Assembly (NCBI GenBank): GCA_019347795.1
Contig: JAHWKS010000459.1
Coordinates: 1-5,466 of the forward strand
Origin: Planctomycetota bacterium
GTDB lineage: Bacteria > Planctomycetota > Planctomycetia > Pirellulales > Pirellulaceae
Reading direction: 5' to 3'
Length of the DNA stretch: 5,466 bases
The position numbers were made by a program, and so were the translations under genes. Positions 1 through 5,466 of the stretch are shown in pieces. The number at the start of each line of letters is the position of its first letter. Position 1 is the first letter of the stretch. The notes below the pieces were generated by a model. The model did no database searches. It was given only the letters and a program-made list of their open reading frames with translations, and was not told the origin of the DNA.

Positions 1-438
1 CTGACGGACTGTTGGCAAGGCCGCGTGTCGCAGGTGCTGGACGAGCTCCGCCGTTGGCAAGCGTTGCATCCCTCGCCGCCGGACGAAAAGTTATCCGACA
101 ACGACGGCCGCGCGATCGTGAGCGCGGCCATCACCTATCTGAGCAATAATGCATCGCGGATGAATTACCCCAAGTATCGCCAGACCGGGTTGCCCGTCAC
201 GTCCGCGATGGTGGAGTCGTTGGTGAAGGGGTTCAACTATCGGGTGAAGGGAACGGAGAAAGCGTGGAATCGCGGGAACCACGAGCGTGGTTGCGAGCCG
301 ATCCTCGAGGTCCGAAACGCAGTCCTGTGCGACGACCGCGACCGACTCAGCGACTTCATCCTATCCCGCCCCGGCTGCGCGTTTTATCGCCCTTCCACCG
401 CCAAACACGCCAGTGCATCAAAGGCTACCGCCGCCTAA
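1..438 (+). CDS. Transposase-like protein, C-terminal fragment (cut by left window edge)
   Basis: The frame is open from base 1, so the true start lies outside the window; the GTG at 25 is internal as far as can be seen. 145 residues are visible. The pattern is an YLxNN...RMNYPxYR segment (about residues 46-60), then GLPVTSAMVES (about 63-73), RVKGTEKAW (about 81-89), and an EPILEVRNAVL segment ending in RLSDFILSRPG. This order resembles the C-terminal catalytic end of DDE transposases in which a Gly-Leu-Pro...Ser...Val-Glu-Ser block precedes a basic Arg-Val-Lys-Gly-Thr-Glu block; Glu72 is my guess for the last acidic catalytic residue. I recall similar tails in planctomycete transposase-like proteins but cannot name the IS family. 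The last ~20 residues are Ala/Ser/Lys-rich and look unconserved. It converges on leuS with 26 bp between stop codons. Without the N-terminal part I cannot say whether the gene is intact or a remnant. Confidence 0.6.
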   Translation: MTDCWQGRVSQVLDELRRWQALHPSPPDEKLSDNDGRAIVSAAITYLSNNASRMNYPKYRQTGLPVTSAMVESLVKGFNYRVKGTEKAWNRGNHERGCEPILEVRNAVLCDDRDRLSDFILSRPGCAFYRPSTAKHASASKATAA

Positions 439-464
439 AAAACAATTATCCGAATGCACCCGCC

Positions 465-3329
465 TCACTTTGTGACGAAATTCACCAGCCGGCCGGGGAC
501 GACAATTGCCTTCACTACCTGCTGATCGGCCAGCAGCTCTTTGATCCGCTCGTCGCTGCGAGCGGCCTGCTCCAGCTCGTCCTTGCCCAGGTCGGGCGAG
601 ACGAGGATCTTCGCCCGCAGCTTTCCCTTGATCTGCACGGGAATCTCCACCTGCTCGTCGCGGGCCAGGGCTTCATCGAACTGCGGCCACGGCTCGTAGG
701 CCAGCGACTTGTCGTGCCCCAGCACCCGCCACAGCTCCTCGGCGATGTGGGGCGCGTACGGGGATAACAGCAGCACGAATTCTGACATGCACGACTTGGG
801 CCGGGTCTGCTCGCGCGTGAAGTGATTTACGAACTCCATCATCCGCGCAATTGCGGTGTTGAAGCTCATCCCGGCCGTGTCGCGGGTGACCGCCTGGATC
901 GTCTTGTGCAACACGCGGCTCTGCTCCTCAGTCGGCGCTTCATCGACCACGGCGGCGTGGAGCTGCAGCTCCTCGGCCCGTTCATCGACGATCATCCGCC
1001 ACGCGCGGTCCAGGAAGTTTCGCACGCCGTTCACCCCCGCCATGCTCCACGGCTTGGAGGCCTCCAGCGGTCCCATGAACATCTCGTACAGCCGCAGGGC
1101 GTCGGCGCCGTATTCACGCACGACCTCATCCGGGTTCACGACGTTTCCGCGGCTCTTGGACATCTTGTCCGCCTTCGCCGTGAGCGGAATGTCCGTCCCC
1201 GCGACGTAAGTCACGCCCTTGCGTTTCTCGATCTGCTCCTCGCGGAGATCGGTGGTTTCCGCCGCGTCATCGGATTTGTTGACGAGGATGTAGGAAACCT
1301 TGCCCTCATCCCCCTCGACGCGAACGCCTTGAATCCCCTTCTCGGCCAGCGCAGCCTGCGACGCCTCGTACGCTTCGGCCGAGACATGGAACTGCGGCTC
1401 GCCCAGGATCATGCCCTGGTTGACCAGTTTCTGAAACGGCTCGGGCGTGCTCACGTAGCCGCGGTCGTAGAGCACCTTGTGCCAGAAGCGGGCGTAGAGC
1501 AGGTGCAGCACCGCGTGCTCGGCGCCGCCGACATACAGATCGACCGGCATCCACGCCTTCTCTTTGGCCGGATCGACGAAGCCCTTGTCGTTCCGCGGGT
1601 CGATGAACCGCAGGTAGTACCAGCACGAGCCGGCCCACTGCGGCATCGTATTCGTCTCGCGACGGTAGCGTCGGCCGTCGATCTCGACATACAGCCACTC
1701 CTCCGGCGCCTTGGCCAGCGGCGGTTCAGGCCGGCCGTGCGGCTTGTAGTTTTCCAGCTTCGGCAGATCGACCGGCAGGTCCTGCGGGTCGACGGCTCGC
1801 AGCAGTCCCGTCGGCTCGCCGCGTTCGTCCAGCTCGTGCAGGATGGGGAACGGCTCGCCCCAGAACCGTTGCCGGCTGAAGAGCCAGTCGCGCAGCTTAT
1901 AGTTCACTGCCTTTCGCCCCAGTCCGCGGTCGGCCAGGTCGTCGGTGATGGTCGTCTTGAACTCCGCGGTGGTCAGGCCATCGTAGCTTCCCGAGTGCAC
2001 CGCGACGCCCTGTCCCGCGAAGCACTCCTCGCCCGCCAGCACCAGGTCGCGATCCACGTCGGGCGATTTGCCCGGATCGACCACCGCCGTGATCGGCAAT
2101 CCGAACGTCTTGGCGAACTCGAAGTCCCGCTCGTCATGCGCCGGCACCGCCATGATGGCCCCGGTCCCGTAGCTGATCAGCACGTAGTCGGCGACCCAGA
2201 TCGGAATGTCCTTGCCGTTCACCGGGTTCACCGCGTACGAGCCGGTGAACACGCCGGTCTTCTTCTTGGCCAGCTCGGTCCGCTCCAGGTCGCTCTTACC
2301 GGCCGCCTTTTGGCAGTACGTCTCGACCGCCGGCTTGTGCTCGGTGGTCGTCAGCCGCTCGACGAAAGGATGCTCGGGGGCGATCACCACGTACGTGGCG
2401 CCGAACAGCGTGTCGGGCCGCGTGGTGTAGACGCGCAGGACGTCGTCGCCGGGCTTCTTGGGGAGCTCGCCCTTGCCGCGTTGTTTCTCCCACGAATCAA
2501 ACTCGTCTTTTGGCCCGATGTAGAAGTCAACCTCCGCCCCCGTGCTGCGGCCGATCCAGTTGCGCTGCAGCAGCTTGATCCCTTCGGACCAATCGACCGA
2601 TTCCAAATCCCGCTCCAGCCGGTCGGCGTAGGCGGTGATTCGCAGCATCCATTGCCGCAGCGGGATCCGCTGCACGGGGTGGCCGCCGCGTTCGCTCTTG
2701 CCGTCCACCACCTCTTCGTTCGCCAGCACGGTGCCCAGGGCGGGACACCAATTCACCAGCGCCTCCGCCTGATACGCCAGGCGATGCTCATCCTGATACC
2801 GCCGCACCGCCTCGCTCCCCTGCTCGTGCACGTCATCCGGGATCGGCAGCTCGGCGATCGGCCGGCCTTTCTGCGACTGCTCGTCGAACCACGTGTCGAA
2901 CAGCACCAGGAAGATCCACTGCGTCCAGCGGAAGTATTCCAGGTCGGTGGTGGCCAGCTCCCGGGACCAGTCGAAGCTGAAGCCCAGCATCTTCAACTGC
3001 CGGCGGAACGTGGCGATGTTCTTCTCGGTGGAAACCCGCGGCGGCGTGTTCGTCTTGATGGCGTGCTCTTCGGCCGGCAGGCCGAAGGCGTCGAAGCCCA
3101 TTGGGTGCAGCACGCACTTGCCCCGCATCCGCTCGAACCGGCTGACGATGTCGGTCGCCGTGTACCCTTCCGGATGCCCCACGTGCAGCCCGTCGCCGCT
3201 GGGATAGGGGAACATATCCAGCACGTACAGCTTCTCGCCCCGCGGCATCTCGGGCGTTTTGAAGGTCTGATTCTCCTCCCAGTGCTTCTGCCAGCGAGGC
3301 TCGATATCAGCGGGGTTATAACGAGGCAT
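465..3329 (-). CDS. leuS: Leucyl-tRNA synthetase (class Ia, with editing domain)
   Basis: Cytoplasmic enzyme that charges tRNA-Leu with leucine using ATP and hydrolyses mischarged products. 954 residues from the ATG at 3329, longer than the ~860 of E. coli. Motifs in order: MFPYPSG then the HIGH-type signature HVGH (49-52); [14 protein letters not shown] (about 193-206); CP1 editing domain with TTRPDTLFG (302-310, Thr307 as specificity threonine) and VPAHDERD (395-402, Asp399 and Asp402); [15 protein letters not shown] (482-496); [11 protein letters not shown] (565-575); a leucine-specific insertion of roughly 75 residues; KMSKS (722-726); the anticodon-binding helical domain; and a C-terminal domain ending LVNFVTK. 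An in-frame TTG at 3362 would add 11 residues ([10 protein letters not shown]) that do not look like LeuRS; the family usually starts near [14 protein letters not shown], so ATG 3329 is chosen, although no clear Shine-Dalgarno precedes it. The knuckle that carries a Cys pair in some LeuRS reads SERGG here, so zinc is probably not bound. About 25 extra residues lie near 148-190. The family assignment is secure. Confidence 0.98.
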   Translation of the reverse strand: MPRYNPADIEPRWQKHWEENQTFKTPEMPRGEKLYVLDMFPYPSGDGLHVGHPEGYTATDIVSRFERMRGKCVLHPMGFDAFGLPAEEHAIKTNTPPRVSTEKNIATFRRQLKMLGFSFDWSRELATTDLEYFRWTQWIFLVLFDTWFDEQSQKGRPIAELPIPDDVHEQGSEAVRRYQDEHRLAYQAEALVNWCPALGTVLANEEVVDGKSERGGHPVQRIPLRQWMLRITAYADRLERDLESVDWSEGIKLLQRNWIGRSTGAEVDFYIGPKDEFDSWEKQRGKGELPKKPGDDVLRVYTTRPDTLFGATYVVIAPEHPFVERLTTTEHKPAVETYCQKAAGKSDLERTELAKKKTGVFTGSYAVNPVNGKDIPIWVADYVLISYGTGAIMAVPAHDERDFEFAKTFGLPITAVVDPGKSPDVDRDLVLAGEECFAGQGVAVHSGSYDGLTTAEFKTTITDDLADRGLGRKAVNYKLRDWLFSRQRFWGEPFPILHELDERGEPTGLLRAVDPQDLPVDLPKLENYKPHGRPEPPLAKAPEEWLYVEIDGRRYRRETNTMPQWAGSCWYYLRFIDPRNDKGFVDPAKEKAWMPVDLYVGGAEHAVLHLLYARFWHKVLYDRGYVSTPEPFQKLVNQGMILGEPQFHVSAEAYEASQAALAEKGIQGVRVEGDEGKVSYILVNKSDDAAETTDLREEQIEKRKGVTYVAGTDIPLTAKADKMSKSRGNVVNPDEVVREYGADALRLYEMFMGPLEASKPWSMAGVNGVRNFLDRAWRMIVDERAEELQLHAAVVDEAPTEEQSRVLHKTIQAVTRDTAGMSFNTAIARMMEFVNHFTREQTRPKSCMSEFVLLLSPYAPHIAEELWRVLGHDKSLAYEPWPQFDEALARDEQVEIPVQIKGKLRAKILVSPDLGKDELEQAARSDERIKELLADQQVVKAIVVPGRLVNFVTK

Positions 3330-3385
3330 GGAATCGCAAGATACGGAGGCGAAAGGCGCCAAGGCGGGCGCCGCGAACGCCGCTC

Positions 3386-3391
3386 ATATTA
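3386..3391 (-). promoter_or_regulatory. Possible -10 box for leuS
   Basis: On the minus strand the bases read TAATAT (4 of 6 matches to TATAAT), 56 bp before the chosen leuS ATG, in an otherwise GC-rich gap. The hexamer 17 bp upstream (TATCGA) is a poor match to a -35 box. The location fits an independent leuS promoter after the sulfatase gene, but this is sequence resemblance only. Confidence 0.2.
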
Positions 3392-3414
3392 CCGGCTCAG
3401 CGCCGCATTCGATA

Positions 3415-3429
3415 GGACGGTCGCCGTCC
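3415..3429 (-). terminator. Small perfect hairpin after the sulfatase gene, possible weak terminator
   Basis: A perfect 6-bp inverted repeat with a 3-nt loop: on the minus strand GGACGG, CGA, CCGTCC. It begins 38 nt after the sulfatase stop codon and lies upstream of leuS. No T-run follows on the minus strand, so it is not a classical intrinsic terminator. It might be an RNA 3'-end stabiliser, an operator-like dyad, or a chance palindrome in GC-rich sequence. Confidence 0.25.
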
Positions 3430-3467
3430 GCTGCTGGTTCGGTCACCCGCCCGCTTTCGCGTTCGGG

Positions 3468-5051
3468 TTAGTTGCGCGTCGTAGAGACAGCTTCCTTGGC
3501 CGTCTGCTGAAAGTCCTCCCAGCGCCGGCGCCATTCCTCCTCGAGTTGTTGAACCTTCTCGGGATGCGTTTTCGCGAGATCATTCGTCTCGGCGCGATCG
3601 ATGCTCAGGTCGAACAACTCCCACGGCTCGTCTTCCGCCGCGACGAGTTTCCAGTCGCCGACGCGGATGGCGCGGTTCCCTTCGTGCAGCCACCAGAGAT
3701 AATCGCGAGGGAGATCGAACGCGCGCAGAAAGCTCCTGCCCGGGCGGGGCGGTCCGCCGGCAGTCGCGGCGTCGAGTTGGATGTCGGCGATTTCGAGAAT
3801 CGTGGGCACAAGGTCAATTACGTGTCCCGGCGTGCGCCGCAGTTGGCCCCGATCCTGAATCTTCGCGGGCCAGTGGACGATGAGCGGCGTGGCGATCCCG
3901 CCCTCGTGAACCCAGGTCTTGTGACGGCGGAACGGCGCGTTGGCGACGGTGGACCAGCCGGGACCGAGGCAGAGGTAGGTTTCCGCCGAGCCGGGCGCGG
4001 CGGCGGGGTCATGGCCGTCGTCGCGGACCATGATCTCGGCGCTGGCGCCGTTGTCGGAGAGGAAGAAGATCAGCGTGGTCTCGAAGGCGCCCATCTCGCG
4101 AAGCTGATCGAGCACCCGGCCGATCTCGCGATCCATGCGGTCGATCATCGCCGCGTGAATGGCCATCTTCGTCGCTTGGAACTCGCGCTGCTCGCCGGTC
4201 AACTCCTCCCACGGCAGCGGCCGATTCACCTCGCCCGGCCCCAGCGTCTTCAGCGCCTCGGGGAAGTGATAGGGAGGTCCCACATCGCGCTCGACATCCG
4301 ACAGCACGCCTTCAATCAACTTCATGTCCTGCTGGCGGCGCCATCGCTCGGCTCGGACTTCCTCCCAATCTCGTTGATACACGTCGCGATAGCGGTCGAT
4401 GTCCTCCTCGAGCGCATGCAGCGGAAAATGCGGAGCGGTGAACGCGAGGTAATGAAAGAACGGCCGATCGGCATGCTTCGCCGCGTGCTCCTTAAGACAC
4501 TTCACGGCGTGATCCGCGATGGCGATCGTGCCGTAGTAGTCGGCGCCGGGCTCAACCGGCGGGAGCTTCTGGTCGTCCTCGTAGTGGACCTTGGGATTGA
4601 AGAAGCGTCCCTGATCTTGCAGCAGATAGGAGCGATCGAACCCGCCTTCCAGCGGCATTCCATCGACGTGCCACTTTCCCGAGTGATAGGAGCGATAGCC
4701 GGCCGGCGCCAGCAGTTCCGGGAGCAGCGGCGCCCAATCGGGACGCACTCCCCGCCCGCCGCTGGGAACGCCGGGGACCGCGTCCCGCCGCACCTGTTGA
4801 GCATAGTAGCCGGTGAGTAGCGCCGCCCGCGTCGGCCAGCAGCGAGCGGTGTTGTAGAACTGCGTGAACCGCAATCCGCCCGCCGCCAGCGAGTCGAGGT
4901 TCGGCGTGGCGATCTCGCCGCCGTAGCACCCCAGGTCCGAGAACCCCAGATCATCGGCAAGAATCACAAGCACATTCGGCCGCTCAACAGCCTCCGCGCC
5001 GCAGGCGAAGATGAGCAGAATCGCGGCGATGATGAATCCGCTAACTCGCAT
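3468..5051 (-). CDS. Exported sulfatase (arylsulfatase A-like, formylglycine-dependent)
   Basis: Hydrolyses a sulfate ester; the substrate cannot be read from sequence, though planctomycetes use many such enzymes on sulfated polysaccharides. 527 residues. Residues 1-21 form a signal peptide (MRVSGFIIAAILLIFACGAEA) with probable cleavage after AEA; Cys17 gives an imperfect lipobox (IFAC), so a lipoprotein is less likely. Sulfatase features in order: ADDLG with metal ligands Asp33-Asp34; CWPTR (71-75) followed by LLTG, where Cys71 is the expected formylglycine precursor; SGKWH with Lys126 and His128; TAPH with His208; SDNG with Asp333-Asn334; and HKTWVHEGG with Lys378. The C-terminal subdomain has the usual RVGDWKLV and WELFDL segments. 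ATG 5051 is chosen because AGGTG lies 7 nt upstream and a signal peptide follows at once; the ATG at 5150 would add 33 basic residues that overlap the DUF433 gene in another frame. The active site appears complete. A formylglycine-generating enzyme is needed for activity and is not in this window. Confidence 0.95.
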   Translation of the reverse strand: MRVSGFIIAAILLIFACGAEAVERPNVLVILADDLGFSDLGCYGGEIATPNLDSLAAGGLRFTQFYNTARCWPTRAALLTGYYAQQVRRDAVPGVPSGGRGVRPDWAPLLPELLAPAGYRSYHSGKWHVDGMPLEGGFDRSYLLQDQGRFFNPKVHYEDDQKLPPVEPGADYYGTIAIADHAVKCLKEHAAKHADRPFFHYLAFTAPHFPLHALEEDIDRYRDVYQRDWEEVRAERWRRQQDMKLIEGVLSDVERDVGPPYHFPEALKTLGPGEVNRPLPWEELTGEQREFQATKMAIHAAMIDRMDREIGRVLDQLREMGAFETTLIFFLSDNGASAEIMVRDDGHDPAAAPGSAETYLCLGPGWSTVANAPFRRHKTWVHEGGIATPLIVHWPAKIQDRGQLRRTPGHVIDLVPTILEIADIQLDAATAGGPPRPGRSFLRAFDLPRDYLWWLHEGNRAIRVGDWKLVAAEDEPWELFDLSIDRAETNDLAKTHPEKVQQLEEEWRRRWEDFQQTAKEAVSTTRN

Positions 5052-5058
5052 GAAACGA

Positions 5059-5063
5059 CACCT
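5059..5063 (-). promoter_or_regulatory. Ribosome binding site of the sulfatase gene
   Basis: The minus strand reads AGGTG, complementary to CACCU near the 16S rRNA 3' end, 7 nt before the ATG at 5051. It overlaps the TAG stop of the upstream DUF433 gene (5064-5062). This decides the start at 5051 over the ATG at 5150 and suggests that the two genes can be translated from one message. Confidence 0.55.
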
Positions 5064-5354
5064 AAAGTGGGAGTGACGCAGCGGGGCCGCTTGGCCATCG
5101 TTGCTTCGCCGCCTCTTCGTCCTCGTCGGCCACGTCGGCAGCGATTTCATCCGGATGCTCGTACGCGTAAGCGAGAGCGTCGTGAACGTCCGCCGGTTTC
5201 AGGTGCGGGTATTGTTGCACAATCTCCTCGACGGTCATGCCTTGCCGGTAACACGTCAGGATGACACTCACACGAATCCGCGTGCCGGCGACAACCGCCC
5301 TTCCGCCGCAGCGATCGGGACCTTCTCGATGTTGCGGTAATCGACCTCGGCCAT
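5062..5354 (-). pseudogene. DUF433-family (antitoxin-like) gene split by a one-base frameshift
   Basis: The best start is ATG 5354, with GGAG 8 nt upstream. This frame reads MAEVDYRNIEKVP and then hits a TGA at 5270-5268 after 28 codons. The neighbouring frame, from 5316 to the TAG at 5064-5062, reads DRCGGRAVVAGTRIRVSVIL, then CYRQGMTVEEIVQQYPHL and ADVHDALAYAYEHPDEI. Joined, the two halves give a typical DUF433 protein of 97 residues: start segment, GTRI(R)VSVIL strand, GMTxEEIxxxYPHL helix-turn-helix-like part, and ALAYA helix, with an acidic tail. One base seems to be missing around 5316-5318, next to a GGG run on the plus strand. DUF433 proteins are often found as antitoxin partners of PIN-like (DUF5615) toxins; none is visible beside it here. 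An assembly or sequencing error would explain the shift equally well. A GTG at 5271 could yield the C-terminal 69 residues alone. Confidence 0.75.
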
Positions 5355-5466
5355 CAATACATCTCCGGCTCTTCCAGATACGTGTAGCCGCGGAGGGCGT
5401 CTTCGTAGAAGCGGAGGAGGCGGCCGGCTTCCTCCCCTGGGTGAGGAGGAGCGCCGCCGCCCTGCG
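5353..5466 (-). CDS. C-terminal end of an unrecognised protein (cut by right window edge)
   Basis: An open frame enters from the right edge; 5466-5465 are the last two bases of a split codon. It runs for 36 full codons and stops at the TGA at 5355-5353. The visible tail begins QGGGAPPHPGEEAGRLLRFY and continues EDALRGYTYLEEPEMY. The stop overlaps the ATG of the DUF433 gene by one base (TGATG), an arrangement typical of translationally coupled genes, and the frame has protein-like composition (an amphipathic helix-like EEAGRLLRFYEDALRGY stretch). I do not recognise the family, and too little is visible to tell whether it is a toxin partner of the DUF433 gene. Confidence 0.5.
5363..5366 (-). 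promoter_or_regulatory. Ribosome binding site of the DUF433 gene
   Basis: The minus strand reads GGAG, 8 nt before the ATG at 5354, inside the last codons of the upstream gene. It supports 5354 as the original start of the DUF433 gene, in a different frame from its conserved C-terminal part. Confidence 0.5.

Noticed and set aside
436..467. Possible intrinsic terminator between the converging transposase-like gene and leuS
   Set aside because: There is a run of six A (437-442; T on the minus strand), but I could find no stem before it on the leuS side.
264..767. Plus-strand open frame overlapping the transposase-like end and the 3' end of leuS
   Set aside because: It overlaps two better-supported genes in another frame and shows no conserved motif, so it is a GC-rich shadow.
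3330..3362. N-terminal extension of leuS from a TTG at 3362
   Set aside because: The 11 added residues do not resemble a LeuRS N-terminus, TTG is a rare start, and the ATG at 3329 gives the usual family start.
822..4820. A 1332-codon open frame on the plus strand covering most of leuS, the gap and most of the sulfatase
   Set aside because: It is exactly antisense, codon on codon, to both genes, which happen to be in the same register because the gap between them is 138 bp (46 codons). It stays open because these GC-rich genes avoid TTA, CTA and TCA codons. Its translation is rich in Arg, Leu, Val and His with no recognisable domain, while both minus-strand proteins have full sets of family motifs.
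4502..4960. Minus-strand open frames nested in the sulfatase gene in other frames
   Set aside because: They have low-complexity Arg/Ala/Ser-rich translations and lie wholly inside a gene with complete sulfatase motifs.
5052..5150. N-terminal extension of the sulfatase from the ATG at 5150
   Set aside because: It would place 33 basic residues before the signal peptide and overlap the DUF433 coding end; the ATG at 5051 has a good ribosome site and is followed directly by the signal peptide.

Overview
The window looks like a piece of a GC-rich planctomycete chromosome. This is an inference from the style of the proteins: a sulfatase with the CWPTR active-site form, and a long leucyl-tRNA synthetase with planctomycete-like insertions and no Cys pair in its zinc-knuckle position. 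No marker gene proves the lineage.

Layout from left to right. Bases 1-438 (+) hold the C-terminal end of a transposase-like protein that is cut by the left edge. After a 26-bp gap it meets leuS tail to tail. leuS (465-3329, -) is complete, with all class Ia synthetase and editing motifs. A 138-bp gap (3330-3467) holds a small perfect hairpin and a weak -10-like box. Next comes a complete exported sulfatase (3468-5051, -). It starts only 10 nt after the stop codon of a small DUF433-family (antitoxin-like) gene at 5062-5354 (-). That small gene is split by a one-base frameshift near 5316-5318. Its start codon overlaps by one base (TGATG) the stop of an unrecognised gene whose last 36 codons are visible up to the right edge.

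All genes from 465 to 5466 lie on the minus strand, so the order of transcription is unknown gene, DUF433, sulfatase, leuS. The first three are tightly packed (1-nt overlap, then 10-nt gap) and could share a transcript. leuS is set off by the 138-bp gap and probably has its own promoter. The proteins show no shared pathway: leuS is housekeeping translation, the sulfatase is an exported hydrolase, and DUF433 proteins are usually antitoxin-like regulators.

I found no convincing new system. The most notable signal is the broken DUF433 gene. Its premature stop overlaps a GTG codon in the original frame (GTGA), so termination-reinitiation could in principle still yield the C-terminal part. A 4-kb open frame antisense to leuS and the sulfatase is explained by codon usage and is rejected.
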